Source of the DNA: CAYWTX01 sp964461295
GTDB lineage: Bacteria > Planctomycetota > Phycisphaerae > SM23-33
Assembly (NCBI GenBank): GCA_964461295.1
Contig: CAYWTX010000700.1
Span: forward strand, 1 to 30,005
DNA length: 30,005 nt
Reading direction: 5' to 3'
The translations under genes were made by a program, and so were the position numbers. Below are positions 6,793-14,939 of the stretch, one piece after another; position 1 is the stretch's first letter, and every line of letters begins with the position of its first letter. The notes under the pieces are model-generated. The model had not been told where the DNA came from. It saw only the letters and a program-made list of their open reading frames with translations, and made no database searches.

Positions 6793-8355
6793 ATGTTCAG
6801 CAGAAGATCCCTATTTCTTCTTGTGATTTCGGCCTTCCTCTCCGGAGGGGCCATCGCCCAGGAAGCCACTCCCGTGAAGCTCGACAACCCCTTCTTCGCC
6901 ATGGAAACCAACTTCCGCGACAGGGAGTACAAGGCCGCGGACAAGCAGGCCGAACTGCTGGCCGATCTGGGCTACGCCGGCGGCGACCAGATGGGCCTGG
7001 GCGGCATCGCCGAGCGGCTCAAGGCGTACGACGCGAAGAAGCTCAAGCTCTTCGGCTGCTACGTCGCCGTGACGCTCGATCCGCGCAAAGACCCGCTGCC
7101 GCCGGCGCAGACCAAGGAAGCCATTGCGGCCCTCAAGGGCCGCGACGCGGTGCTTTGGCTCGCCCTGCAAAGCCCCAGGTTCAAGCCCTCCGATCCCAAC
7201 GGCGACGAGCTGGCCGTGAAGTTCCTGCGGGAGTTGGCCGACGCGGCCGCCCCGGCCGGCGTGGGAATCGCGATCTATCCGCATTCGGGCATGTGGGTGG
7301 AGCGACTGGAGGACGCGGTGCGCCTGGCGAAGAAGGCCGACCGCAAGAACGTCGGTGCGACGTTCAACCTGGCCCACTGGCTGAACGTCACGGGCGGCAA
7401 GCAGAACCTCAAGGTCCTGCTGAAGGAGGCCGCGCCGGTCCTGACGCGAGTGACGATCAACGGCGCCGACGAGGGCGGCAAGGGCTGGGGCAAACTCATC
7501 CAGACGCTCGACAGCGGCAGTTACGACGTGACGAAGGTGCTGGCCGTGCTGAAGGAGATCGACTACGCCGGGCCGATCGGGCTCCAGGGGTACGGCATCG
7601 CGGGCGACTCGAGAGACAAGCTCTCGCGATCGATGGAGGCGTGGAAGAAGATGCGGGCCGGGGAACCGGTCACTAAAGTGACCAGCCCTCAGAGAACCAG
7701 GACCGAGACGGGGCGACTCGACCTGTTCAAGAGCGGCGACTTCAGCGCGTTCAAGGGCAACGTGGCGGGCTGGAAGATCGTCGGCGACGTGAGCCTGGAC
7801 CCCAAGGACGACAAGAAGCTCGTGGCGAAGGACGGCAACGGCGTCGCCTTCAACGGCCCGGCCAGGACGCGGGACGTGGTCACCAATCGCGATTTCGGCG
7901 ACTGCGTGCTACACGCGGAGTTCGCGGTGGCCAAGGCGGGCAACAGCGGGCTGTACTTCATGGGGCGGTACGAACTCCAGATCTACGACAGCTTCGGCGT
8001 GGCCAAGGACAAGTACGCCGGTCTCGAGTGTGGCGGCATCTATCCGCGCACGGTCGGCGGGCCGACAGGCTTCTCGCCGAAGGTGAACGCGTCGAAGAAG
8101 CCCGGCGAGTGGCAGAGTTTCGACGTGACCTTCCGCGCCCCGCGGTTCGACGAAGCCGGCAAGAAGACCGCCAACGCGTGCTTCGTCAAGGTGACGCACA
8201 ACGGCCAGGTGATCCACGAGAACGTGGAGCTAACCGGCCCGACGGCCGGGGCGATGGCGAACGACGAGAAGCCGGCCGGGCCGCTGCGCATCCAGGGCGA
8301 CCACGGGCCGGTGGCGTTTCGAAATGTATGGATTGAACCCGCCACAGGCAGGTGA
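6793..8355 (+). CDS. Exported TIM-barrel isomerase-like / DUF1080 fusion protein
   Basis: 520 residues. The ATG at 6793 is preferred over earlier in-frame codons because AAGGAG (6781-6786) lies 6 bases upstream and the protein then starts with a clean signal peptide (SRRSLFLLVISAFLSGGAIAQ, cleavage near residue 22). Residues about 28-290 form a xylose isomerase-like TIM barrel (for example IAIYPHSGMWVE and NLAHWLN). Residues about 308-516 form a DUF1080 domain, a concanavalin-like beta-sandwich with NSGLYFMGRYELQIYDS and GP.RIQGDHGPVAFRN. DUF1080 proteins include 3-keto-disaccharide hydrolases that cleave glycosides after oxidation by Gfo/Idh/MocA enzymes, so this gene fits the upstream sugar cluster, from which the KAP island now separates it. 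The exact reaction is inferred, not shown. Confidence 0.85.
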   Translation: MFSRRSLFLLVISAFLSGGAIAQEATPVKLDNPFFAMETNFRDREYKAADKQAELLADLGYAGGDQMGLGGIAERLKAYDAKKLKLFGCYVAVTLDPRKDPLPPAQTKEAIAALKGRDAVLWLALQSPRFKPSDPNGDELAVKFLRELADAAAPAGVGIAIYPHSGMWVERLEDAVRLAKKADRKNVGATFNLAHWLNVTGGKQNLKVLLKEAAPVLTRVTINGADEGGKGWGKLIQTLDSGSYDVTKVLAVLKEIDYAGPIGLQGYGIAGDSRDKLSRSMEAWKKMRAGEPVTKVTSPQRTRTETGRLDLFKSGDFSAFKGNVAGWKIVGDVSLDPKDDKKLVAKDGNGVAFNGPARTRDVVTNRDFGDCVLHAEFAVAKAGNSGLYFMGRYELQIYDSFGVAKDKYAGLECGGIYPRTVGGPTGFSPKVNASKKPGEWQSFDVTFRAPRFDEAGKKTANACFVKVTHNGQVIHENVELTGPTAGAMANDEKPAGPLRIQGDHGPVAFRNVWIEPATGR

Positions 8356-8860
8356 AGAACAAGAGCGAGCGACGGACGCCCGGCGCCGAATTCCAAACGT
8401 CGAGATGGAAAGGAACTGTCGCGTGTTGGAGCCCCGAAGTTCGACGTTGGGCGTTGGACGTTTCTGTGCTCTGCTGCCTGTTGTCGGTCCTGAGCTTGTC
8501 GCTCCTACTCTGTGGCCTTGCCGTCGGCGTCCACGGTGGCACCAACGCCACAACCATGGCTCCCATCACTCGTTTCGACATGCCCAGCTCCTTTCGGCAG
8601 TCCGGTCCTGGTGGCACCGTCCGCCGCATGGCGGGCAGCTTCCACGCTTGTTCGTCCTGTCACCATAGTAGGGAGTCCGTGAAGCTTCGATGAGGAACAT
8701 GGCGCGACCTCGGTACAAGTGCCGGATTTCGGGGTTCGCGTCGCCGTGAACGGGGGCTTCGGCGCCTGTCGCCTGCCTTTCCTGCTGCTGCCTGCTGCCT
8801 TTCTCACGCCGCCGCTTCCTCACATCCGCCCTTTGTGCGCTCGCTCGCGAACCGTGGACA
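8356..8860. other. 505-bp intergenic region of degenerate repeats
   Basis: I find no convincing gene here. On the - strand, around 8380-8480, the text AACGTCCAACGCCCAACG and its neighbourhood resembles the dispersed 'SNVQRPTSNVE' type intergenic repeat common in Planctomycetes and Verrucomicrobia; several frames stay open only because of that repeat. The right part contains the first copy of the 92-bp direct repeat (8730-8821). Open frames on both strands lack domains and ribosome sites. Confidence 0.55.
8730..8821. repeat. 92-bp direct repeat, copy 1
   Basis: This segment matches 11046-11137 in the same orientation with about 87 of 92 bases identical by hand alignment. It contains a short heptamer tract (CTGCTGCCTGCTGCCTTTC) related to the array at 25152. 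It ends 39 bp before the glycyl-radical enzyme gene begins; the partner copy starts 19 bp after that gene ends. Confidence 0.9.
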
Positions 8861-11026
8861 ATGCGGACCCGCATTGCGTATGATCCGGCGATGACACCCG
8901 CGGCCCCGGTCCGTGACGACACATCCTCCCTGATCGACCGCATGCGCGAACAAGTCCTCGCGGCCGACAACACGCACTGCTTCGTCGAGCGCGAAGACAT
9001 CCTGGCCCGCTGCGCCGAGGCATGGCGGGGCCTGCCTCAACCGGAGCGTTACACTCGCGCGCTGGCAACCTTGCTCGACGGCCTTTCGACGCCCATCGAG
9101 GACGACGACGTCTTCCTCGGCCGCATGGTGGAAGGCGCACCCCGCTGGCAGCTTAAGGGAATCGCGGGCGGCGGGTCCTCGCATCCGGCCGACCCATTCG
9201 GCATCGCCGGCCGCATGCGCGGCCACATGACGCTGGACTACGGCGCCCTGCTGCGTGAAGGCCTGCGGGGCATCGCCGAGCAGTGCGCCCTCAGCGCTGA
9301 AGGTTCAGGCGGCGCCGAGGCCCGAGCATTCGCCGGCAGGCTCGGGGAATGCGTCGCCGCCGTGTGCCGCTTCGCCGAGCGATTCGCCCATGCCGCCCGC
9401 CTGCGGGCGAGCCATGTCGAGGGTCCGGCCCGCGACCGGCTGACGCTCGCCGCCGAGGCATTGGGGCACGTCCCCGCGCATTCGCCTCGCAGCTTCTTCG
9501 AAGCGCTGCAGTCCATCTGGCTGGTGCACTTGGTGATGAGTTGCATCGTCGGCGGGCGCGACTTCGCCTTCGGTCGGTTCGACCAGTACCTCCTGCCGTT
9601 CTACCGCCGCGACGTGGGCGACTGCACGCTGACGCGGGAGCAGGCCGTCGGTCTGCTGGCATGTTTCTTCGTGAAGACGAACGTACTGAGCGGCACGGCC
9701 TCGTTTGCCCACAAGCCCAAACCCGTCCCGTGCGCCGCCAGCAAACAGTACCTCGTGCTGGGCGGCACGGCGCCTGACGGTGCGCCCGTCGAGAACGAAC
9801 TGAGCCTGGCCGTGCTGCGTGCGGCGATGCTAGTCCGCTTGCCTGAGCCGGACCTCTTCATCCGCTACAGTCCGCGCAGCGGCCCGGCATGGAAACGAGC
9901 CGTCGCCCAGGCGGTCTCCGCCCTCCAGGGGCAGGTTCAGATCATCCACGATGAACTCGCCGTCGGCGGCCTCGTCCGCTCCGGTGTTCCTGAGGACAGG
10001 GCGTGGGACTTTACGGCCTCGGGATGCTGCCGGCCGGACTTCCCGGGCCAACAGAGCCACGAGCGTTACCACAACGCTGTGGGGTGGTTGGTTCGCGCGT
10101 TGGCCTACGGCCCGGAAGTCGTGCAGATGCTCGGGGCGGTGCCCGAATCGATGGACCGCATCCTGGCCGAGTTCCAGGAGATCGCCCGACAGGAGATGGC
10201 CAAGTGGAAGCCGGCGGCAGGGAACGACGGCGGCTTTCACTTTGAGTCGGCCCTGCTCCGCGACTGCGTGAAGCGATGTGGCGACTTCGCCGCGGGCGGC
10301 GAAGGGCTGCACACATGCTGCCACTTCTTCGGCGGCATTGCCACCCTCGCCAACTCGCTGGCCGCGATCGACCGCGTCCTGCGACGTGGCGGACGGACAG
10401 CACTGGCCGAATTCCTTCAGGTCGTCGCTCAGGATTTCGTCGGCCACGAAACGATGGCCCAGGAACTCCGCCATCGCTACCCGAAGTTCGGCAACGACGA
10501 CCCGGAGGCCGACCAGTGGGCTCGCCGCGCCGGCCTTGCCCTCGTCGCCGCGCTGCCGCCTCCGACGCACGACACCGTCTCCTACGGCGGGTTCTTCTCG
10601 CTGACCCGCCATAACGACATGGGCCGCGCCCTCCCCGCCACGCCCGACGGGCGGCGAGCCGGCCAACCGTTCAGCGAAAACCAATCTCCTGTGGTCGGGA
10701 CCGACGTCCGCGGGCCGACTGCCCTGCTACGCAGTCTGGGCAACCTGCCCTTCGACCGCGCACCCGCCGGCGGACTGAACCTCCGCTTCGCGACCACGCC
10801 TTCGCCCGACTTTCTGGCAGCCATGATCGACACCTACTTCACTTCGCTGGGTGGCCTGCACGTTGGCCTGACGTTCGTTAACGCCGCCACCCTCCGCGCC
10901 GCGCGGCAGCGCCCGGCGGAGTATCGCTCCCTGGCCGTGCGAATCACAGGCTTCAGCGAGTTCTTCGTCCGCCTGTCGCCCGAGATGCAGGACGAAGTCC
11001 TCCGTCGCACCGAGCATCAGGGGTAG
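8861..11026 (+). CDS. Glycyl-radical enzyme (pyruvate formate-lyase-like family)
   Basis: 721 residues from the ATG at 8861; an ATG at 8891 is an alternative, and neither has a good ribosome site. The length and layout fit the PFL-like glycyl-radical enzymes: an N-terminal PFL domain, a central active-site loop and a C-terminal glycyl loop. The radical glycine is probably Gly697 in RITGFSEFFVRLSPEMQDEVLRRTEH, matching the family pattern RVxGYS...LSPE.Q.EII.RT. The active-site cysteine loop reads ASGCCRPDF (Cys389-Cys390). The first Cys aligns with the usual thiyl cysteine, while the Glu of the dehydratase-type GCxE motif is replaced by Arg. No activating radical-SAM enzyme is in the window. 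These enzymes are oxygen-sensitive, implying anaerobic metabolism. The substrate is unknown. The gene is bracketed by 92-bp direct repeats. Confidence 0.85.
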   Translation: MRTRIAYDPAMTPAAPVRDDTSSLIDRMREQVLAADNTHCFVEREDILARCAEAWRGLPQPERYTRALATLLDGLSTPIEDDDVFLGRMVEGAPRWQLKGIAGGGSSHPADPFGIAGRMRGHMTLDYGALLREGLRGIAEQCALSAEGSGGAEARAFAGRLGECVAAVCRFAERFAHAARLRASHVEGPARDRLTLAAEALGHVPAHSPRSFFEALQSIWLVHLVMSCIVGGRDFAFGRFDQYLLPFYRRDVGDCTLTREQAVGLLACFFVKTNVLSGTASFAHKPKPVPCAASKQYLVLGGTAPDGAPVENELSLAVLRAAMLVRLPEPDLFIRYSPRSGPAWKRAVAQAVSALQGQVQIIHDELAVGGLVRSGVPEDRAWDFTASGCCRPDFPGQQSHERYHNAVGWLVRALAYGPEVVQMLGAVPESMDRILAEFQEIARQEMAKWKPAAGNDGGFHFESALLRDCVKRCGDFAAGGEGLHTCCHFFGGIATLANSLAAIDRVLRRGGRTALAEFLQVVAQDFVGHETMAQELRHRYPKFGNDDPEADQWARRAGLALVAALPPPTHDTVSYGGFFSLTRHNDMGRALPATPDGRRAGQPFSENQSPVVGTDVRGPTALLRSLGNLPFDRAPAGGLNLRFATTPSPDFLAAMIDTYFTSLGGLHVGLTFVNAATLRAARQRPAEYRSLAVRITGFSEFFVRLSPEMQDEVLRRTEHQG

Positions 11027-11045
11027 TTTGGGAACAGGCCGTGGT

Positions 11046-11137
11046 CGGGATTGGCGTCGCCGTGAACGGGGGCTTCGGCACCTGTCGCCTGCGTTTCCTG
11101 CTGTTGCCTGCTGCCTTTCTCACGCCGCCGCTTCCTC
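11046..11137. repeat. 92-bp direct repeat, copy 2
   Basis: Partner of 8730-8821, same orientation. The last 18 bases (11120-11137) are also the final five codons and the stop of the URO-D-like gene on the - strand, so the repeat reaches into a coding region. It includes CTGTTGCCTGCTGCCTTTC, a short version of the heptamer repeat at 25152-25415. Confidence 0.9.
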
Positions 11138-12376
11138 GCGCACGATCTTCACCCAGCGAGCAAGGCGCGACGTGTCGCCCTCCACCGTCTCGATGTCCTT
11201 GAGGTGGACGTGCGGCAAGCAGCCGTTGGCGCGGCAGGCGGGCAACCCCTCGCGAAGGATTCGCCGAATCCGCCCCTCGTCCCAGCCGCAGGAAACCATG
11301 TCGGCCGGGTTGGGCCGCCACGAAAATGCGTAGTCGCCGCCGATCTGCTCGGCGCACTTCCGCACGTCCGCCCGCGGCGTGACGGCGATCGACCGCAGGT
11401 TCTTCACCTGCCTCAACATGTCGATCTTCCGCGTGAGGTCCTCGCAGCAGCCGTAGTGCACCAGCCCGAAGTTCTCCGCAACCGGCATCTGGTAGCGAAG
11501 CAGGAACTCCTCGTGGAATGCCGGGCTGATCAGCGTGAACTCCTGCGCGGCCAGAAACCCCCACAACGCCTTCCGCTTCCGCGGCCCGCTGTCACGCTCC
11601 GGCCGCTCCAGTTCCTCCGCGTACGTCATCGCCTGGTTGTGCTGCGTGGCCAGCGTGTAGTGCCCGGCGTCCTCCGCCTGCTGCTGGTTGGCCAGCACGC
11701 CGTCGCGCATGAACGCCAGCAGGCGGTGCAGTTCTGCCGGCGCTTCGTACATGTCCAGCATGATCTGCTCCAGGCCGCGCAGGGCCGCCAGCGTGGTGGA
11801 AATGTCGGCCATGAAGCCGCTAAGAACCGGCGAGCGGTCGATGCAGATGGGCAGGATATCGCCGATGGCGTCGTGCATTCGCCCGGCGCGGCGGGCGGTC
11901 TCGGCCTCGTCGATCTCGTGGGGCGGGGCCGTGAGCTTGGCCATGTCCGACCACTGCTGGATGGGCGATTCCCACACGTACGACCCGCCGTGGTCGCCGG
12001 TCCTCTTGCGCTGCATCTGCACGCCCCAGGGCGACACCCACGAGCCGCCGTTCGCGCGCATCACCGCCCGCACCGTCAACCACGGCTCGAGGATGGAATC
12101 GTCGCCCACCTCGTCCTGGAAGATCCGCAGACGCAACGACCGCTCGTGCTCGCGGAGGAACGAATCCTGGCACTCCATGGCCGAATCGCCGAAGGCCTCG
12201 CGGCACCACACGTTCCACATGCCGTAGGTGGCAAGCACCGGCACGGCCGTGCGCTTCAGGGCGAAGTGCGCAGCCCATAGTTCCCGCCGCCGCTCCTGGA
12301 CCGGCTTGGCTGCCAAGTCGGCATATCGCTTGGCCAGTTCCCGAAGGATCCCCGCATCGCCATTGTCGGCACCCAT
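11120..12376 (-). CDS. Uroporphyrinogen decarboxylase-like (URO-D/MtaA-type) protein
   Basis: 418 residues. The start at 12376 is chosen because AAAGGAG lies 7 bases upstream on the - strand and earlier codons (to 12430) show no ribosome site. The C-terminal half has the URO-D fold pattern: LVHYGCCEDLTRKIDMLRQVKNL, then IAVTPRADVRKCAEQIGGDYAFSWRPNP. In Planctomycetes such proteins form large paralogous groups that are not heme enzymes. Relatives include corrinoid/CoM methyltransferases (MtaA) and uncharacterised members. A CxH zinc motif as in MtaA is not clear to me, so the reaction is open. The gene converges on the glycyl-radical enzyme gene and its end lies inside repeat copy 2. A lipoprotein gene sits 50 bp upstream on the same strand. 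Confidence 0.75.
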   Translation of the reverse strand: MGADNGDAGILRELAKRYADLAAKPVQERRRELWAAHFALKRTAVPVLATYGMWNVWCREAFGDSAMECQDSFLREHERSLRLRIFQDEVGDDSILEPWLTVRAVMRANGGSWVSPWGVQMQRKRTGDHGGSYVWESPIQQWSDMAKLTAPPHEIDEAETARRAGRMHDAIGDILPICIDRSPVLSGFMADISTTLAALRGLEQIMLDMYEAPAELHRLLAFMRDGVLANQQQAEDAGHYTLATQHNQAMTYAEELERPERDSGPRKRKALWGFLAAQEFTLISPAFHEEFLLRYQMPVAENFGLVHYGCCEDLTRKIDMLRQVKNLRSIAVTPRADVRKCAEQIGGDYAFSWRPNPADMVSCGWDEGRIRRILREGLPACRANGCLPHVHLKDIETVEGDTSRLARWVKIVREEAAA

Positions 12377-12426
12377 TCGCTCGCTCCTTTCGCAGGCGAC
12401 GCAGCATGACAGGATCGGCCGCAAAG

Positions 12427-12645
12427 TCAATTCCCAGTAACCTTCCGGATGGCGGCCCTCTCGGCTGCCTCCACCCTGGCGACTCCCGTCTGCATCGCCT
12501 CGCCGGCCGAGCGAACGGGCTCCACCTTGCTCTTCGCGGCCACGCCACCGACCGCGTCAGCGGCCTTCATCCCAATCATGATGCAGCCGCTCAGCGCCAA
12601 GCCCAGCAGGATGAGCACGCCCGCCAGCGAAACCCGCCATCCCAT
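12427..12645 (-). CDS. Small lipoprotein of unknown function
   Basis: 72 residues. The ATG at 12645 has GAAGGA about 8 bases upstream. Residues 4-20 are hydrophobic and end in the lipobox LSGC, with the acylated cysteine at position 21, so the mature part is a 52-residue membrane-anchored peptide. The mature part is rich in Ala, Val and charged residues and predicted helical (VEPVRSAGEAMQTGVARVEAAERAAIRKV). It resembles no family I can name. It may be co-transcribed with the URO-D-like gene 50 bp downstream. Confidence 0.7.
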   Translation of the reverse strand: MGWRVSLAGVLILLGLALSGCIMIGMKAADAVGGVAAKSKVEPVRSAGEAMQTGVARVEAAERAAIRKVTGN

Positions 12646-12747
12646 GTTGTCGTTCCTTCGGCTCCGGGGCATCCCTTGCCCTGGCTGCATAATCATACCT
12701 CGGCGGCGGCCTGCGCAGGGGCCATCGGCCTCACCACGAGAGAGGAG

Positions 12748-13842
12748 TTACAGGGCCTGTAAGAGTTCCCGCCAACACTCCCTATCCGCAAGTCGCCCAT
12801 GTTCATCAAGCTCTTTGCCGACGTGAACCAGCATCGTCCTTCGGCCCTGCTCCTGAAGGAGTACCAGCGTTGATTCAAGGAAGCCGGCAAACTCGCAGAC
12901 GTATACGTTCTGCCCTGCCGCGAACTCGTGTTCGGCCAACGCGACCAGTTCCTGTCTGTCCTCGGATCGCACTCCTCCCCGAACCAGGTAGAGCAACTCC
13001 CGAATGCCCCTTTCCCTCGCGCCGGGCAAACGATCCTGCGCATCTCGCAAGGTCAAGTGCCTGTCTTTCACTTCGATGGCCATCAGGAGTCGCCCGCTGG
13101 AGTCAAAACACTCCAGGTCCGCAACGCTCCCCGACCTGCTGTCGGAGGAATTGATGTGCCGGCTTGTTACGGATGAGAACAGGCTGAAACTGGGACCGAT
13201 GGCACGGAACAATGCGACCGCCACCACCTGAAGCCTCAGTCCGCCCGTCTTGCCCGCCACAAACCCGTCGATGCATCGGAGGACCTGCGCCAGACTGCAT
13301 CGGTTGGGCACAGGGTAGACGATCCGCACTCTGGACAGCCGGTCCCGCACTGCCGCCAACGCAAGTGCGAGCACGGACTCGACTTGGCCCGGGTGTTCCT
13401 GCACGTATCCCAGGACGCTCCTGAGGTCGGCGTAGCCGCGCTTGTCTCGCTGAGTTGACTCGGCGGCCGACGTGATTGCGGGCATTCTGAGGGGCTTGCT
13501 CACGTAGGGATCCCCCGAACCGCCCAGCACGCTGTGGTTCCGACGGTCAAAAGGCACAACGACCTTGGTGCACAGACTGCGAGCGTCGAATGAACCCGCC
13601 TCGCCAGTCCCTCGCTGTAGCGAACGGCAATCAAGCGAAGGATCGACCGCCTTGGCCAGCAGTTGGGTAAGAAGGGCATACCGATAACTGCCTGTCTTCG
13701 CGTCCACCGTGCTTGCAGTCGCATCGCGAACCGCAGTGGGGATGTCTTCCGCGCCCGCCGCGCCCTTGCTTGCCCCCGCCTTCCTCCAGAGGTCCGCCAG
13801 CAGGCGTTCGGCCCTATCCGTAAATGATCCTGGATTCGTCAT
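12748..13842 (-). CDS. Probable type II restriction endonuclease (SacI-like family suspected)
   Basis: 364 residues; its ATG (13842-13840) overlaps the stop of the adenine methylase gene by ATGA, so the two are translationally coupled. A PD-(D/E)XK nuclease core is plausible: Asp242 in VADLECFDSSGR, followed after a strand by Glu257-Val-Lys259 in LLMAIEVKDR. The N-terminal part (YALLTQLLAKAVDPSLD, then GSFDARSLCTKVVVPF and LGGSGDPYVSKPLR) matches my recollection of the SacI restriction-endonuclease family (RE_SacI), which I cannot verify here. The partner methylase is an N6-adenine enzyme, whereas the SacI prototype methylase is, to my knowledge, a cytosine enzyme, so the recognition site is not predictable. 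Cleaving unmodified DNA is the expected role. Confidence 0.65.
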   Translation of the reverse strand: MTNPGSFTDRAERLLADLWRKAGASKGAAGAEDIPTAVRDATASTVDAKTGSYRYALLTQLLAKAVDPSLDCRSLQRGTGEAGSFDARSLCTKVVVPFDRRNHSVLGGSGDPYVSKPLRMPAITSAAESTQRDKRGYADLRSVLGYVQEHPGQVESVLALALAAVRDRLSRVRIVYPVPNRCSLAQVLRCIDGFVAGKTGGLRLQVVAVALFRAIGPSFSLFSSVTSRHINSSDSRSGSVADLECFDSSGRLLMAIEVKDRHLTLRDAQDRLPGARERGIRELLYLVRGGVRSEDRQELVALAEHEFAAGQNVYVCEFAGFLESTLVLLQEQGRRTMLVHVGKELDEHGRLADRECWRELLQAL

Positions 13843-14762
13843 GTCTTGTAGTTTGTCCAAAGGATCTCTTGACGCTCCTTCTTGATGGAATGGCACTGCT
13901 TGGGCGGCGATTCATGGCAGTACCACCCCTTGTACAAGGCGTCGTACAGGTCGCAGCGATAGCCGGAAACCGCGGCCTTCCCCTTCGCCCTGCCCAGGCG
14001 TTTCGCCAGTTCGGTGTGCTCGGCGTCCGACATCTCGTATCCGTACGCCTTGGCGTCGCCGCGCGTTCGGTGGGGATAGGGAGGGTCGCAGTAGAACAAG
14101 GTCTCTGAAGCGTCATAGAGGTCGATGACCTCAAGCGCCGGGCGGTTCTCAATCTGCACCCGCAACAGCCGCTCGGCCGTCTCAGGCAATTGCTCCACGC
14201 TGCCCAACCAGCGCGACACGACTCCGCTCATGCCGGCCCGGCTTGTCGCTTTGCAGTTGGCCCATCGGCCCAGCGAGGCGGTCTGCGCCAGCCCGGTCCT
14301 CACTTGCCTGGCCCTTACGAAGAACCTTCTGGCTCGTTCGAGATTGGAGACGTCGTTCGACACCGGCCTGCAGGCAATCTCAAACTCCTCGCGAGAAAAA
14401 GGCGTCAGGCCGATGGCCTCAACCAGCGCGTCCTTGTGCTGCCGGAGCATTCGGAAGAAGTTGACGACCTCACCATCCAGGTCGTTGTAGGTTTCCACCG
14501 GCGACGGACGGCGATTCAGCAGCACCGCCGCCGAACCGCCGAAAGGCTCGCAGTACCACGGAGTATAGGGCAGAAGCGGAAGGAGCCAATCCAGGTGGGC
14601 GAACTTCCCCCCGTACCAGCCAAAAGCGATGCGCCGCCTCCGCGGGTGAGTCGTTCGCCCGAGCGTGACTCCGTTTCGCTTCACCAAGGCGGCAACGTCA
14701 GCCAGCGGATCGCCGACGAACAGGACCGCGGAGGAACGTACAGGAGAAGGTGCCCTACGCAT
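13839..14762 (-). CDS. DNA adenine methylase (D12 class)
   Basis: 307 residues. D12-class N6-adenine methyltransferase motifs are in order: FGWYGGK (47-53), the SAM-binding CEPFGGSAAVLL (71-82), and catalytic DPPY (226-229). A C-terminal EILWTNY segment closes the fold. The ATG at 14762 has AAGGA 7 bases upstream. About 45 residues precede the first motif, longer than usual for Dam-type enzymes, so a later start cannot be excluded, although no better ribosome site is visible. The restriction endonuclease gene begins inside its stop codon, giving a compact type II system in which the methylase is made first. It is transcribed divergently from the BatA-like gene, with 177 bp between the two starts. 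Confidence 0.9.
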   Translation of the reverse strand: MRRAPSPVRSSAVLFVGDPLADVAALVKRNGVTLGRTTHPRRRRIAFGWYGGKFAHLDWLLPLLPYTPWYCEPFGGSAAVLLNRRPSPVETYNDLDGEVVNFFRMLRQHKDALVEAIGLTPFSREEFEIACRPVSNDVSNLERARRFFVRARQVRTGLAQTASLGRWANCKATSRAGMSGVVSRWLGSVEQLPETAERLLRVQIENRPALEVIDLYDASETLFYCDPPYPHRTRGDAKAYGYEMSDAEHTELAKRLGRAKGKAAVSGYRCDLYDALYKGWYCHESPPKQCHSIKKERQEILWTNYKT

Positions 14763-14939
14763 CGCGCCATCCTTTGCAGGTTAGTGAGGCAACTTCTGTA
14801 CGATACGCAATCGCCCGTTCACCATCAAGCACCGTTCCGAAGGTCGCGGCCTCGCGGGCCCGCAAGCCCACTGGCGAAGACGCCCCCCGCACGATTGGCG
14901 TCGAGTTTCCCGCCGCCGCCGAGTACATTGGATGCCGCG

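Noticed and set aside
8352..8693. A 113-codon frame after the DUF1080 gene with a hydrophobic stretch
   Set aside because: It starts at a GTG overlapping the stop codon, lacks a ribosome site and spans degenerate intergenic repeats.
11204..12280. A 358-codon + strand frame
   Set aside because: Antisense shadow of the URO-D-like gene, with no recognisable protein features.
8861..12376. An operon or pathway linking the glycyl-radical enzyme and the URO-D-like protein
   Set aside because: The genes are convergent, not co-transcribed, and no activase or corrinoid protein is present, so proximity alone is weak evidence.
14190..14939. 250-codon N-terminal extension of the BatA-like protein
   Set aside because: It lies antisense to the methylase gene, is rich in Arg and His, and the membrane-anchor start at 14940 makes a better N-terminus.
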